Source: a virus
Direction: 5' to 3' (one strand)
Virus record (IMG/VR): IMGVR_UViG_3300042511_000631
Location: 1 to 64,000 of that record
DNA length: 64,000 bases
The notes beneath the pieces were generated by a model. It was not told the origin of the DNA and did not search any database. It saw nothing but the letters and a program-made list of their open reading frames with translations. Of this stretch, positions 51,624-60,420 are shown one piece after another. The first letter of the stretch is position 1. Each line of letters begins with the position of its first letter. Both the position numbers and the translations under genes were made by a program.

Positions 51624-53213
51624 ATGACATTTACAGGCACACTTCTGCCTTATCAGCCAGAGGCTGTCGATCGCATGTGCGACCGTAACAAGATGCTGGT
51701 GGCCTATGACCTAGGGCTAGGCAAAACTGTTTTAACCATTGCGGCTTTAGAACGTTTGATGGATGAGCGGAAAATACTGGAGCCAGGGCTTATTATTTGT
51801 CTTTCAAGCCTCAAATACCAGTGGCATAATCAGATTGCGAAATTTACAAATGGAACTTCAAACTCTTTGGTCATTGATGGAACGCCGAAGAAACGCACAG
51901 ATCAATACGCCGAAGCGATGGACTGGCGGAATAGCGGGGTTGATTATGTCATTCTCAACTACGAGCAAATTGTTAATGACTGGGCATACGTCAGCCAACT
52001 CCCCCGAGGATTCGTGGTACTCGACGAAGCAACAGCTATCAAATCTTTCAGATCAAAACGATCAAAAGCTGTAAAAAAGTTAGGCGACGCTCCTTTTAAA
52101 TTTGCGCTTACCGGAACTCCTATTGAAAACGGTAAACCAGAAGAGCTGTATTCAATTATGCAGTTTGTTGACCCAACCGTGCTTGGAAGGTTTGACATCT
52201 TTGATTCAACTTTTATCGTGCGCAATAACTGGGGCGCGGTTAACTACTACCGTAATCTCCCAACGCTCCATACTAAGTTAAAGGAAGCTTGCGTTCGTAA
52301 AGCGCAAAAAGATCCAGACGTAGCGCCATTCTTACCAGACTCTATCCACAAAGAGCCAGTAAAGATTGTGCTTGATCGCAAGTCAGCAAAACTTTACCGC
52401 CGTATTGCTACCGATTTATCAAATGACTTAGAGGAAGCTCAAGAGTTGTTTGGCGCATCTTTTAACGTGCTAGCGCACTACGGGTTTGAAAGCCAACGCG
52501 GTGGGCCAGAGGATGAGATCCGCGGTCGTATTATGTCCAAGGTAGGTTGTCTAAAGATGCTGTGCTCTCACCCAGATCTATTAAAGACAAGCGCTCGCAA
52601 GTTTTTATTAGAAAACAACGAGGGCTCTGCTTACGCCAATGATTTAAAACAATCTGGGGCGCTGGATGATCTTGGTCAATCTACAAAGCTTGATTACTTA
52701 ATTCAATATGTTAAAGATTTCTTAGAACAAAACGACGCTAACAAAGTAGTTATCTTTGCTACTTACGTAGATATGCTAGACATGATGGCAGAAGCGCTGG
52801 GTGTAGACCAATGTCGTTTGTACTCAGGAAAACTGAATGCCAAAACTAAGGAGGATAACAAAATTGCTTTTAACACTGACCCTAATATTCGGGTGCTTAT
52901 TTCTTCAGACGCTGGCGGTTACGGTGTGGATTTACCGGCGGCTAATCTACTCATCAACTACGACTTACCATGGTCATCAGGAGCAGCGACCCAACGCAAC
53001 GGACGAATAATGCGTGCCTCATCCACTTGGCCTTCTATCGTTATTCAAGACGTGCTGATCCAAGGATCAATTGAAGAGCGTCAGCATGAAGCGCTTCAAC
53101 ACAAGAGTGCCTTAGCAAGCGCGGTGGTGGACGGAGAGGGTATAGACGACAAAGGGGGTATTCCAATGACAGTTGGGAGCTTAACTACCTTCCTACGGGT
53201 CTCTACGGTCTGA
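51624..53213 (+). CDS. SNF2/SF2-type DNA helicase
   Basis: 529 residues. Q-like motif LLPYQPEAV, Walker A YDLGLGKTV, motif II VVLDEAT, motif III FALTGTPIENG, and C-terminal motifs KVVIFATYVDMLD, VLISSDAGGYGVDLPAANLLINYDLPW and QRNGRIMRASS. It is a dsDNA translocase likely acting in recombination or replication restart. Confidence 0.92.
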   Translation: MTFTGTLLPYQPEAVDRMCDRNKMLVAYDLGLGKTVLTIAALERLMDERKILEPGLIICLSSLKYQWHNQIAKFTNGTSNSLVIDGTPKKRTDQYAEAMDWRNSGVDYVILNYEQIVNDWAYVSQLPRGFVVLDEATAIKSFRSKRSKAVKKLGDAPFKFALTGTPIENGKPEELYSIMQFVDPTVLGRFDIFDSTFIVRNNWGAVNYYRNLPTLHTKLKEACVRKAQKDPDVAPFLPDSIHKEPVKIVLDRKSAKLYRRIATDLSNDLEEAQELFGASFNVLAHYGFESQRGGPEDEIRGRIMSKVGCLKMLCSHPDLLKTSARKFLLENNEGSAYANDLKQSGALDDLGQSTKLDYLIQYVKDFLEQNDANKVVIFATYVDMLDMMAEALGVDQCRLYSGKLNAKTKEDNKIAFNTDPNIRVLISSDAGGYGVDLPAANLLINYDLPWSSGAATQRNGRIMRASSTWPSIVIQDVLIQGSIEERQHEALQHKSALASAVVDGEGIDDKGGIPMTVGSLTTFLRVSTV

Positions 53214-53215
53214 TT

Positions 53216-53240
53216 TCACCCAATAAAAACGGTTGGGTGA
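53216..53240 (+). promoter_or_regulatory. 8-bp inverted repeat upstream of the RHH gene
   Basis: TCACCCAA (53216-53223) and TTGGGTGA (53233-53240) are perfect inverted repeats 9 nt apart, immediately before the RHH-protein promoter. This fits an autorepression operator, although a weak terminator for the helicase gene is possible. Confidence 0.5.
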
Positions 53241-53243
53241 CAT

Positions 53244-53249
53244 TACACT
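53244..53249 (+). promoter_or_regulatory. possible leaderless promoter, TACACT 6 nt before ATG
   Basis: TACACT ends 6 nt before ATG 53256, matching the geometry of the other leaderless genes. No RBS is present. Confidence 0.4.
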
Positions 53250-53255
53250 TATCTA

Positions 53256-53399
53256 ATGCCTAACGCACCTAAGACTCCAACACGCACAATACGTGTACCT
53301 GATGACCTGTGGAAAGCCGTCCAGCTTAAGGCTGCCGATCAAGGCATAACTGTCACAAGCGTCATTATTAAAGCTCTTGAGGATTATCTTAAAGATTAG
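53256..53399 (+). CDS. ribbon-helix-helix DNA-binding protein
   Basis: 47 residues: TRTIRVPDDLWKAVQLKAADQGITVTSVIIKALEDYLKD. This is the canonical beta-alpha-alpha RHH fold (Arc/CopG type), acting as a dimer on operator DNA. The inverted repeat 16 bp upstream of its start is a plausible target. Candidate regulator of the early/middle module. Confidence 0.85.
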   Translation: MPNAPKTPTRTIRVPDDLWKAVQLKAADQGITVTSVIIKALEDYLKD

Positions 53400-53428
53400 T
53401 TGACAAGGGCTTGGCTGGACATTAAGTT
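53400..53428 (+). promoter_or_regulatory. leaderless promoter TTGACA-N17-TAAGTT-N6-ATG
   Basis: A consensus -35 TTGACA at 53400-53405 is followed 17 nt later by TAAGTT (53423-53428), then 6 nt to ATG 53435. The -35 begins 1 nt after the RHH stop codon. Confidence 0.65.
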
Positions 53429-53434
53429 ATCAGC

Positions 53435-53824
53435 ATGGACATGGAAACTATAAAAAACACAGTAAAGCAATACCTTGCGCTTAAAAAAGAAGCTGACATG
53501 CTTTCAGATCGCACAGGTGAGTTAAAGAAGCGTTTGACATCAGATGTTGAAGAGTTTGGTGAAGAGAACGATCGCGGACACATCGTTTTAGATGTGGATG
53601 GCGTAACCCTAACTAAACAGCGTAAAGTATCTAAAAACTTAGATATGGACGTTGCAGAGCAGATGCTTAAAAAGCGCGGTATTTATGACCGCTGTGTAAA
53701 AATGGAGCCAGTGCTTCAAGAAAATGAAATTTTAGCGTGCGTCTACACTGGCGACTTAACTGAAGAAGACATTGACGTTATGTTCCCGTCTAAAGTTTCT
53801 TACGCATTTCTTGTGAAGGAATAA
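53435..53824 (+). CDS. hypothetical protein with N-terminal coiled coil
   Basis: 129 residues. N-terminal helix (VKQYLALKKEADMLSDRTGELKKRL), a beta part (GHIVLDVDGVTLTKQRKVSKNLD) and a conserved-looking C-terminus (FPSKVSYAFLVKE). Similar proteins occur beside phage replication genes. Function unknown. Leaderless by promoter geometry. Confidence 0.6.
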   Translation: MDMETIKNTVKQYLALKKEADMLSDRTGELKKRLTSDVEEFGEENDRGHIVLDVDGVTLTKQRKVSKNLDMDVAEQMLKKRGIYDRCVKMEPVLQENEILACVYTGDLTEEDIDVMFPSKVSYAFLVKE

Positions 53825-54288
53825 TGGAAGATTTTATCGAGTCAGCTTTTGCTGGTTTAGATGAGTACTACCCAGGTAGTAAACGCAAGCGCAAAAAAGC
53901 TGAGCCAAAGAAGCGAGAAGTAGACCCTGATCTTACTTGGGATGCAAAACCTTTTAAAAAGAGTTTGCCTAACGGTAGCGAGATTGAGATGTTTACTATC
54001 GGCGCGGTGGCTAGCGCTTTAGGTCGTCCTGTGATTACTATTAGAACATGGATAAAGGAAGGCTACCTTCCCGCATCTCCATACAGACTTCCCTCTAAGA
54101 AAAATATTAGAGGGGAAGACCAGAAGGGGCGTAGGCTGTATTCGCGCCAGATGGTCGAGTCATTGATTACTTTGTTTGGTAAGTCTGGACTTCTATATAT
54201 AAAACGTATAGAGTGGTCAGAACATCGGCAACTAAGCAATGAAATTGCAAAAGCGTGGGAGACAATCCGCGCTGATGAAACTAAATAA
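53824..54288 (+). CDS. MerR-like helix-turn-helix protein
   Basis: 154 residues. FTIGAVASALGRPVITIRTWIKEGYLPASPYR...GRRLYSRQMVESLITLF (about 57-120) is a MerR-type winged HTH. The N-terminus is basic (SKRKRKKAEPKKRE) and there is no effector-binding domain. It probably binds DNA as a regulator or replication accessory. It overlaps the previous gene by 1 nt. Confidence 0.75.
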   Translation: MEDFIESAFAGLDEYYPGSKRKRKKAEPKKREVDPDLTWDAKPFKKSLPNGSEIEMFTIGAVASALGRPVITIRTWIKEGYLPASPYRLPSKKNIRGEDQKGRRLYSRQMVESLITLFGKSGLLYIKRIEWSEHRQLSNEIAKAWETIRADETK

Positions 54289-54321
54289 ACATACATAAAA
54301 CTAAGAGAAAAAAGGAAACAT

Positions 54322-55014
54322 ATGTCTATCGACCGGGAAGCAACACTTGCCCCTGAGAACGATGCGTTCTCAATTTCAACTGCCGTATTGGCAGATCGCC
54401 CAGCTCAAGCAACCAGTACAGTAATTCAATCTGGTTGGGATGCAGCTGAAAAAACAATTGCACCAGTTGGGGATTATCCAACTGAGTTCAAGTTTGTTGA
54501 AAACTCCTATCAAATCATTCGGTTTATGGATCCGCCTACTCCTCCTGCAGGACCATTTGCTATCTATAAGCAACACTTTTTAAATCAAAAGACAACAGGC
54601 AAGCGTTCATACGTTTGCTTGGAAAAGAGTTGTCCACTGTGCGTTCGTTTGCAGAACAAAGCAGAGGACAAGAAGGCGTTTACTGTAATTAATTACAGTG
54701 CTGAAGGCGGCCCACAGCGACAGATTCTTGTTGCTAGCGTCAAGTTGTACAAGCAGCTTGCCGGCATTCAGCATTCAACTTCTGGCCCTCTTATCAATAA
54801 GTACTGGTCTGTTACCCGTACAGGTAAGCAACAGACTACTAACTACATTATTACCCCAATCAAACCTCGCGACCTTCTTGAAGATGCTCCACATCTTGGT
54901 CTTGACGAGGCAGCTGCGGAAGAAGTTTTCCACCAGTTCCAAGCTTATGATCGTTCCGCTATTAAAGAATCAACTTGGGACGAACTAGAGGCAGTTGCTC
55001 TATCCCTGATGTAG
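54322..55014 (+). CDS. ssDNA-binding protein candidate
   Basis: 230 residues. The middle part (YQIIRFMDPPTPPAGPFAIYKQHFLNQKTTGKRSYVCLEKSCPLC..LQNKAEDKKAFTVINY) has a CxxxxCPLC cluster and a beta-rich layout reminiscent of T4 gp32-like ssDNA-binding proteins of actinobacterial phages. The acidic C-terminal region supports this. It has its own RBS (AAAGGAAAC) and terminator, just upstream of the polymerase. Assignment is tentative. Confidence 0.6.
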   Translation: MSIDREATLAPENDAFSISTAVLADRPAQATSTVIQSGWDAAEKTIAPVGDYPTEFKFVENSYQIIRFMDPPTPPAGPFAIYKQHFLNQKTTGKRSYVCLEKSCPLCVRLQNKAEDKKAFTVINYSAEGGPQRQILVASVKLYKQLAGIQHSTSGPLINKYWSVTRTGKQQTTNYIITPIKPRDLLEDAPHLGLDEAAAEEVFHQFQAYDRSAIKESTWDELEAVALSLM

Positions 55015-55021
55015 CAAGTTT

Positions 55022-55062
55022 GAAGAGGCTAGGTTCAGGAGTGCGCCTAGCCTCTTCATTTT
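55022..55062 (+). terminator. rho-independent terminator before polA-like gene
   Basis: GAAGAGGCTAGG-N12-CCTAGCCTCTTC is a perfect 12-bp stem followed by ATTTTAATT. It separates the ssDNA-binding candidate from the polymerase gene. Confidence 0.9.
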
Positions 55063-55075
55063 AATTGGGAGACAA

Positions 55076-57043
55076 ATGGAACATATAATTACAACGATAG
55101 AACAACTTAACGCAATGGTTGAGCATTACATGAAACAAGACGCATTTGCTTTTGACGTTGAAACTGTTGGCGATCGCAGAGGCGTGCCAGCTGTTAACGA
55201 AGTACTTTGGATTAGCTTTGCCACACACAATCGCGGTGACGTTATTCCGTTAGGGCACCCTCATGGAGAGTTTATTAGTGAGGCTTTCCCATTGACCGGG
55301 CAAGGAGAAAAGCGTGTGCTTGCTGGTTTACAGGCAAGAGATTCTGATTACTCTAAAGATAAAAAGAAAGCACTTAAATCTTTTGGCCCAGCACCAGATC
55401 AGTTAAACCCTGCCGAAGTGTTTAAAGCGTTAGCCCCTCTATTTTTTAATGACAAGATTCTAACTATTGGCCACAACTTAGGTTTTGATTTAAGTTCTGT
55501 TGCCAAGTATTACAAAGGGCAGATTCCAAGTGGCCCTTACTTTGACACTCTTATGGGTTCTTTTCTTTACGACAACAAAAATAAAAACAAGGTTGGTCTT
55601 GATGATTGCTTAGATCGCGAGTTTGGCTACAAGATGAAAAAAGGTATTGGCCACATGGTTGAGATTTATTCATTTGATGAAGTAGCTAAGTACGCATATT
55701 TAGATGCCAAGTACACGTTTCTTTTGTGGAAAGCAATTAAACCTAAGATTGTTCAAGCAGAGGTTGATTATGTTATGAGCGTTGAAATGGACGTGTTAAA
55801 AGTGTTATGCGACATGAAGCTTACTGGCGCACCTATTGACATGGAGCAGTTACAGATTTTGTATGACAAGTTAAACATTGAGATTGAAGAAGTTAAATCC
55901 GAAATTTATAAGATTGGCGGCATCTTTAATATTAACTCAAACTCCGATAAGCAATACTTGTTGTATGGCCCAAAGGAGGAGGGCTGCCGCGGGTTGAAGC
56001 CTATGATTCTTACAGGTAAAGGCGAAAAGAACGAAGGCGCATTAAACTATAAAGACTACTCAGTTTCAGCTGAGGCGCTAGAGCCTTTCCGTGAAAAGGA
56101 CGAGTTAGTAGGAACTATTCTTAAATACTCTGACTTAAACAAATTGCTTAGCACCTACGTTATTCCATACCTAGGCGGGGAAGTAACTAAGACTACAAAC
56201 GGAAAGACTAAGACAGAGACCAAGGACAGCTTGCTAGTCAATGGTCGAATCTACGCAGATTTTATTCAATGGGGCGCAGAAACCGGTCGTTTCTCTAGCC
56301 GTAACCCTAATTTACAGAACATCCCAAACCCTTCGGTAAGCGAAAATGGTCGCGCTATCCGTAATTTATTTAAAGCACCTGCTGGGTACAAGCTAGTGGT
56401 GGCTGACTATTCACAGATTGAGCCACGCGTTATTGCTGCCATGTCACAAGATCCAATTATGTTAGACAACTATCTAACGGGCGGGGATATCTATACAACT
56501 GTAGGAAACACTATGGGGGTAGACCGTAAAGCTGGCAAGGTGTTGGTACTGGCTATGGCCTACGGCGTTGGCCCGGACAAGATAGCTAAGAGCATCGGGT
56601 GTACCGTTACAGAGGCTAGAAAGCTTCTCACAGACTTTGGGGCTAAGTTTCCAGCGGTCAATGAGTACCGCCAGTTAGTCATTGGTGTAGCCCGCAATCT
56701 AGGGTATGTGACCACAATTCTTAAGCGCCGCCGATACCTACCAGATATTAACTCTAAAGTGGTTTCGTTTCGAGCAAGCTCAGAGCGACAAGCTTTCAAC
56801 ACGCGGATCCAAGGGTCTGCTGCGGATATTATTAAACTGGCTATGGTCAGAGCGCATGAGCGTTTGCCAAAAGAGGCTAAACTAATCCTTACAGTTCACG
56901 ACGAACTGGTAGCTCTGACTCCTGATAATCTGGTGGATGAGGCTAAAGAAGCGATTAGAGATGCAATGGAAGGTTTAATTCTATTGCCAATACCTTTAAT
57001 TGCCGATATCTCTGTAGTTGAAAGGTGGGGTGATGCTAAGTGA
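55076..57043 (+). CDS. DNA polymerase I (family A) with 3'-5' exonuclease
   Basis: 655 residues. Proofreading exonuclease motifs: D27/E29 (FDVET), N134-D138 (GHNLGFD), Y206-D210. Polymerase motifs: A with D444 (DYSQIEPR), B with R484/K488/Y496-G497, and C with H608-D609-E610 (TVHDEL). There is no 5'-3' exonuclease domain, as in phage T7-type polymerases. It should be the phage replicase. RBS GGGAG; coupled to the next gene by GTGA overlap. Confidence 0.95.
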   Translation: MEHIITTIEQLNAMVEHYMKQDAFAFDVETVGDRRGVPAVNEVLWISFATHNRGDVIPLGHPHGEFISEAFPLTGQGEKRVLAGLQARDSDYSKDKKKALKSFGPAPDQLNPAEVFKALAPLFFNDKILTIGHNLGFDLSSVAKYYKGQIPSGPYFDTLMGSFLYDNKNKNKVGLDDCLDREFGYKMKKGIGHMVEIYSFDEVAKYAYLDAKYTFLLWKAIKPKIVQAEVDYVMSVEMDVLKVLCDMKLTGAPIDMEQLQILYDKLNIEIEEVKSEIYKIGGIFNINSNSDKQYLLYGPKEEGCRGLKPMILTGKGEKNEGALNYKDYSVSAEALEPFREKDELVGTILKYSDLNKLLSTYVIPYLGGEVTKTTNGKTKTETKDSLLVNGRIYADFIQWGAETGRFSSRNPNLQNIPNPSVSENGRAIRNLFKAPAGYKLVVADYSQIEPRVIAAMSQDPIMLDNYLTGGDIYTTVGNTMGVDRKAGKVLVLAMAYGVGPDKIAKSIGCTVTEARKLLTDFGAKFPAVNEYRQLVIGVARNLGYVTTILKRRRYLPDINSKVVSFRASSERQAFNTRIQGSAADIIKLAMVRAHERLPKEAKLILTVHDELVALTPDNLVDEAKEAIRDAMEGLILLPIPLIADISVVERWGDAK

Positions 57044-57522
57044 GTTGGTTTTCTGAGTTCTTTAAAAAGCAAGATGACTTTGAAGTAGAGTATAAAGATA
57101 TACCCGCTAGCACTTTGCTACGTTGGTATATTTATGACACCTCACTTGCGGATGAAAACGGTACAGCGGAGTTTATGGGGTTAAGCAGGGTTAGCCAAGA
57201 AGGCGATGAGAAAGAACGCGAAGATAGCGATCGTCGTTTAATTGACTCTAAGTTTTTATTTCCATACATTGACTACATCTCTAGTATTAGCTCAGACGTG
57301 GTAACTTCTGTGCAGTTAAGAGATTTAGCAGACAGCACGGATCAAGCAACAAAAGCTTTATCTGAAGAGTTAGCTGTAGATTTAGAAGTAATGCGAAAAG
57401 TGTACAAAGCTGTAGCCGCATCTACATTGTTGGGCGCGTTTTCAATAGCTTTACATGTAGGTTTGATTGATGCTGGAACCGTAGTACTATCTGAAACTGA
57501 CGAAGGAGATATTTATGAGTAG
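57040..57522 (+). CDS. hypothetical protein
   Basis: 160 residues from GTG 57040, acidic and mainly helical, with a modestly hydrophobic helix (AAASTLLGAFSIALHVGLI, about 125-143). No family recognised. It is translationally linked to the polymerase and the zinc-ribbon gene. Confidence 0.6.
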   Translation: MSWFSEFFKKQDDFEVEYKDIPASTLLRWYIYDTSLADENGTAEFMGLSRVSQEGDEKEREDSDRRLIDSKFLFPYIDYISSISSDVVTSVQLRDLADSTDQATKALSEELAVDLEVMRKVYKAVAASTLLGAFSIALHVGLIDAGTVVLSETDEGDIYE

Positions 57523-57871
57523 CAATTGGTGGGCAAATAAACTAGGAACACCCGCACCGGCAGTTGCGCCTCAACAACCGCAACCAGTGCTACAACAACA
57601 GCTTCAGTACCAGCAACCGCAGGCACAGTATCCGCCTTCACAACAGCTGCAGTTGCCGGCACGTTGCCCAGGTTGCGGTAGTGGAAACTACGGCGGTACA
57701 GCTGAGAGCAGAGCTCGTTGTTATGACTGCGGTTACCCTATACAACAATCAGGTAGTGGAGTAGGCACCGGTATTGTTGGTCAAGGTGGTCAGGCATCCG
57801 GGCCCGCAACTCCAGCTACACAAGTAGCAGTTGGCGGCTTTAACCCAACAACAATCATTGGACACATTTAA
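57515..57871 (+). CDS. Gln/Pro-rich zinc-ribbon protein
   Basis: 118 residues: a low-complexity Gln/Pro/Ala N-terminus (about 14-46), then a zinc ribbon RCPGCGSGNYGG...RARCYDCGYP and a Gly-rich C-terminus. It may be a flexible nucleic-acid or protein tether. RBS AAGGAGA; the stop overlaps the recA start (TAATG). Confidence 0.65.
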   Translation: MSSNWWANKLGTPAPAVAPQQPQPVLQQQLQYQQPQAQYPPSQQLQLPARCPGCGSGNYGGTAESRARCYDCGYPIQQSGSGVGTGIVGQGGQASGPATPATQVAVGGFNPTTIIGHI

Positions 57872-58923
57872 TGAATATTACAGGCGAACTAGCAAAAGTA
57901 TTTAGCGACATTAACAAGAAGTATGGATCTGACACTATTGTTTTAGGATCAGACATTAGAGAAGATTTATTAGATCGTTTGACTACTGGCTCATTAGCTA
58001 TTGACATGGCTCTAGGCGGCGGGTGGCCGATTAACCAATGGCATGAGATCATTGGGGAAGCTAGTAATGGTAAGACGGCACTTGCGCTAAAGACTATTGC
58101 TGCTAATCAAAAGCGAGATCCAGAATTTACCACTGTCTGGGTTGCCGCTGAGCAGTGGGTACCTAAGTACGCAGAGATGTGCGGGGTTGACACCTCAAAG
58201 ATTTATGTAATTTCTACCAATTTAATGGAGGAAGCTTATGAAGCGGTTATTCGCATCGCTGAAAGCAAGGCTGTTGATTGCATTGTTGTTGACTCCCTTC
58301 CTGCTCTGGTTCCTGGCGCAGAAAATGATAAAGACATGGGAGAATTTACAGTGGGAAGAGGAGCTCTACTAACCAATACGTTTTTCCGTAAGGTTGGAAT
58401 GGCTTCAAAGCGCAGCTTAACTGAGCATGAGCGCCCTTTTATTGGGTTAATGATTAACCAATGGCGTTCAAAGATTGGCGTTATGTACGGGGATCCTCGT
58501 ACGACCCCGGGCGGTTTGGGCAAGGACTACGCGTTCTTTACCCGCATTGAAGTTAAACGCGATGAATGGATTGAAGAAGGAACTGGCCAAGAGAAAAGAA
58601 AGATCGGGCAGTCAATTAAAGTTAGAGTAATGAAGAACAAGTCAGCTCCCCCATCACAAGTAGCCGTTGTTGATTTTTACTTTTCTGATGGGAAGGCCGC
58701 TAAAGCTGGAGAGTTTGACTTTGCCAAAGAGATATTGTCTATCGGCATTCTGAATAAAGTCATCACACGTGCAGGTGCCTATTATCGTTATGCCGATAGA
58801 CAATGGCAAGGATCCGATGCTATGCTTAGCACTATTCGGGAAGAGTTAGACTTGAAAGAAGCCCTTGAACGTGAAGTACTGGATTCCATTAAAGCGGGAT
58901 CTAAGTTCGTTTATGAAGAGTAA
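57871..58923 (+). CDS. recA: RecA-like recombinase
   Basis: 350 residues. Walker A GEASNGKTA (62-70), DSLPALVPGAENDKDMGEF as Walker B and following region, LMINQWRSKIGVMYGDPRTTPGG and the FFTRIEVKRDEWI strand match RecA. It mediates homologous pairing and replication-linked recombination. It overlaps the nuclease gene by 11 nt, suggesting a recombination operon. Confidence 0.93.
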   Translation: MNITGELAKVFSDINKKYGSDTIVLGSDIREDLLDRLTTGSLAIDMALGGGWPINQWHEIIGEASNGKTALALKTIAANQKRDPEFTTVWVAAEQWVPKYAEMCGVDTSKIYVISTNLMEEAYEAVIRIAESKAVDCIVVDSLPALVPGAENDKDMGEFTVGRGALLTNTFFRKVGMASKRSLTEHERPFIGLMINQWRSKIGVMYGDPRTTPGGLGKDYAFFTRIEVKRDEWIEEGTGQEKRKIGQSIKVRVMKNKSAPPSQVAVVDFYFSDGKAAKAGEFDFAKEILSIGILNKVITRAGAYYRYADRQWQGSDAMLSTIREELDLKEALEREVLDSIKAGSKFVYEE

Positions 58924-59254
58924 GGGTCAAATAGAGTCAAAGAAGCATGAGGTACGGCTAGCCAAGGAGATTGGCGGAACGCGTAATGCGGGAAGCGGAT
59001 CGTTTTGGAGTCGTAAAGGTGATGTCCGCAGTAGCGATCTACTTATTGAACATAAGTGGACGGGCAAAGCTTCCTTCACTGTCAAAGCGACAGTTTTGGA
59101 AAAGATTGTTAGAGAAGCAATTCTTGACAATCGGACGCCTGTCCTCGGCTTCAGTCTCAATAATGAAAATTATGTGATGCTCACTGAAGATGATTTTCTG
59201 GAACTACGCCAGAATCTTCAGGAGTGTACTTGTACCAAGACAACGAGCACGTAG
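58913..59254 (+). CDS. PD-(D/E)xK nuclease, Holliday junction resolvase-like
   Basis: 113 residues from ATG 58913. E13, then GGTRNAGSGSFWSRKGDVRSSDLLIEHKWT containing D42 and E46-x-K48, is the archaeal-Hjc/phage resolvase-type active site. It should cut branched DNA. Its start lies within recA. Confidence 0.78.
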   Translation: MKSKGQIESKKHEVRLAKEIGGTRNAGSGSFWSRKGDVRSSDLLIEHKWTGKASFTVKATVLEKIVREAILDNRTPVLGFSLNNENYVMLTEDDFLELRQNLQECTCTKTTST

Positions 59255-59547
59255 AAAGCTGGCGCTACAACGCTAAGTGTCGCGGCATGGATACTGAATT
59301 ATGGTATCCCCCAAGAGATAAAACCAAATACAAAACTATTGCCGAAGTATCTAAAGCTGTGTGCTACGGCAAAGATGGTTTACCAGAGTGCCCTGTTCGT
59401 AAGCAGTGCTTGTTGTATGCAGACAAGATGGATGAGCAGCACGGTATCTGGGGCGGTATGTCACACCGCGAACGTAACGCATTAAAACGTAAAGCTACAA
59501 AAATGGGTTACTCTTTAAAAGATTGGGTAGAACGAAAGAAACCGTGA
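59224..59547 (+). CDS. second WhiB-family protein
   Basis: 107 residues from GTG 59224. Cys ligands C19, C47, C56, C62 and GIWGGMSHRER (74-84). The canonical CxxC spacing is expanded to C-x8-C, a variant also found in phage Wbl proteins. The basic tail (RNALKRKATKMGY...ERKKP) should contact DNA. Located in the recombination module, it may time middle or late transcription or redirect host sigma factor. Confidence 0.85.
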   Translation: MYLYQDNEHVESWRYNAKCRGMDTELWYPPRDKTKYKTIAEVSKAVCYGKDGLPECPVRKQCLLYADKMDEQHGIWGGMSHRERNALKRKATKMGYSLKDWVERKKP

Positions 59548-59553
59548 TAGGGT
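59548..59553 (+). promoter_or_regulatory. leaderless promoter, TAGGGT 6 nt before ATG
   Basis: TGA-TAGGGT ends 6 nt before ATG 59560. There is no RBS in the 12-nt intergenic gap; same geometry as at 51612. Confidence 0.55.
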
Positions 59554-59559
59554 GCCAGA

Positions 59560-60420
59560 ATGGCATACAAATCAACCGGATCATTAAAAAGTTTTATTGA
59601 AGCTGGCAAAAAAGAAACCCGTGTCCTAGGTTCTGTAGAGCGACACGTATTGGTTACTCCTCGAGATGAGGCTCCCCGCAGGCACGATGTCCTGCATCCT
59701 TCCGAAATGGCCGGAACAGATTGGTGCCACCGCGCCTCTTATTTTCAGTTGTTAGGTCACCCACCGGCCGATCGCAAGTTCTCATTTAAATTGCTATCTG
59801 TATTTGAAGAAGGCCACGCAATTCACGCAAAGTGGCAGGGTTGGTTTAAAGACATGAACAACCTATATGGAAAATACTATTGTACTGATTGCCGAGATAG
59901 TTTTTGGGGACTTCCCTCAGACCATCAGATTGATCCAAAAGCTTTACGTTACAACGAAGTGCCATTAGATTACGAACCTTTGCGTATATCGGGGCATTCA
60001 GACGGCTGGTTAATTGGTTTCGGTAACCCACTAATGCTTGAAATTAAGTCTATTGGTATGGGCACGCTTAGATATGAAGCGCCACAGTTGTTAAAAGAAA
60101 ATGACAATGATTTTGAGAAAACATGGAAAGCTTTGTCTGAGCCTTTTGGAAAACATGTTACGCAGGTACAGATTTATATGAAGTTAGCCGAGTTAATTGG
60201 TTACGAAAACGTACCGCAAGAGGCTGTATTGATTTATGAGTCTAAAGCTACGCAAGATGTAAAAGAGTTTGTAGTTCCAAAGAGCGATTTTTCTATTAGC
60301 CATATCTTTGCTGCCGCAGAAAAGATTGTTAAAGCTGTTGACAGCCGTTCACCCCTTGATTGTAATATTGGGCCAGTGAGTTGTTCAAAGTGTAAGGGGT
60401 ATAGCAATGAGTCCAATTGA
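59560..60420 (+). CDS. Cas4/RecB-like exonuclease
   Basis: 286 residues. C56 in WCHRASYF, an inserted C108-x2-C111 pair, then GHSDGWLIGFGNPLMLEIKS with D148 and E161-x-K163, a QVQIYMKLA helix and a C-terminal C-x2-C (CSKCKGY). This is the layout of Cas4-type PD-(D/E)xK nucleases with Fe-S or zinc Cys. No cas1/cas2 or CRISPR is present, so a replication/recombination exonuclease is most likely. Confidence 0.82.
   Translation: MAYKSTGSLKSFIEAGKKETRVLGSVERHVLVTPRDEAPRRHDVLHPSEMAGTDWCHRASYFQLLGHPPADRKFSFKLLSVFEEGHAIHAKWQGWFKDMNNLYGKYYCTDCRDSFWGLPSDHQIDPKALRYNEVPLDYEPLRISGHSDGWLIGFGNPLMLEIKSIGMGTLRYEAPQLLKENDNDFEKTWKALSEPFGKHVTQVQIYMKLAELIGYENVPQEAVLIYESKATQDVKEFVVPKSDFSISHIFAAAEKIVKAVDSRSPLDCNIGPVSCSKCKGYSNESN

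Noticed and set aside
59560-60420. Cas4-like nuclease as a sign of a phage CRISPR-Cas system
   Set aside because: No cas1, cas2 or repeat-spacer array is visible, and the gene sits among recombination genes, as lone Cas4-like nucleases of phages do.
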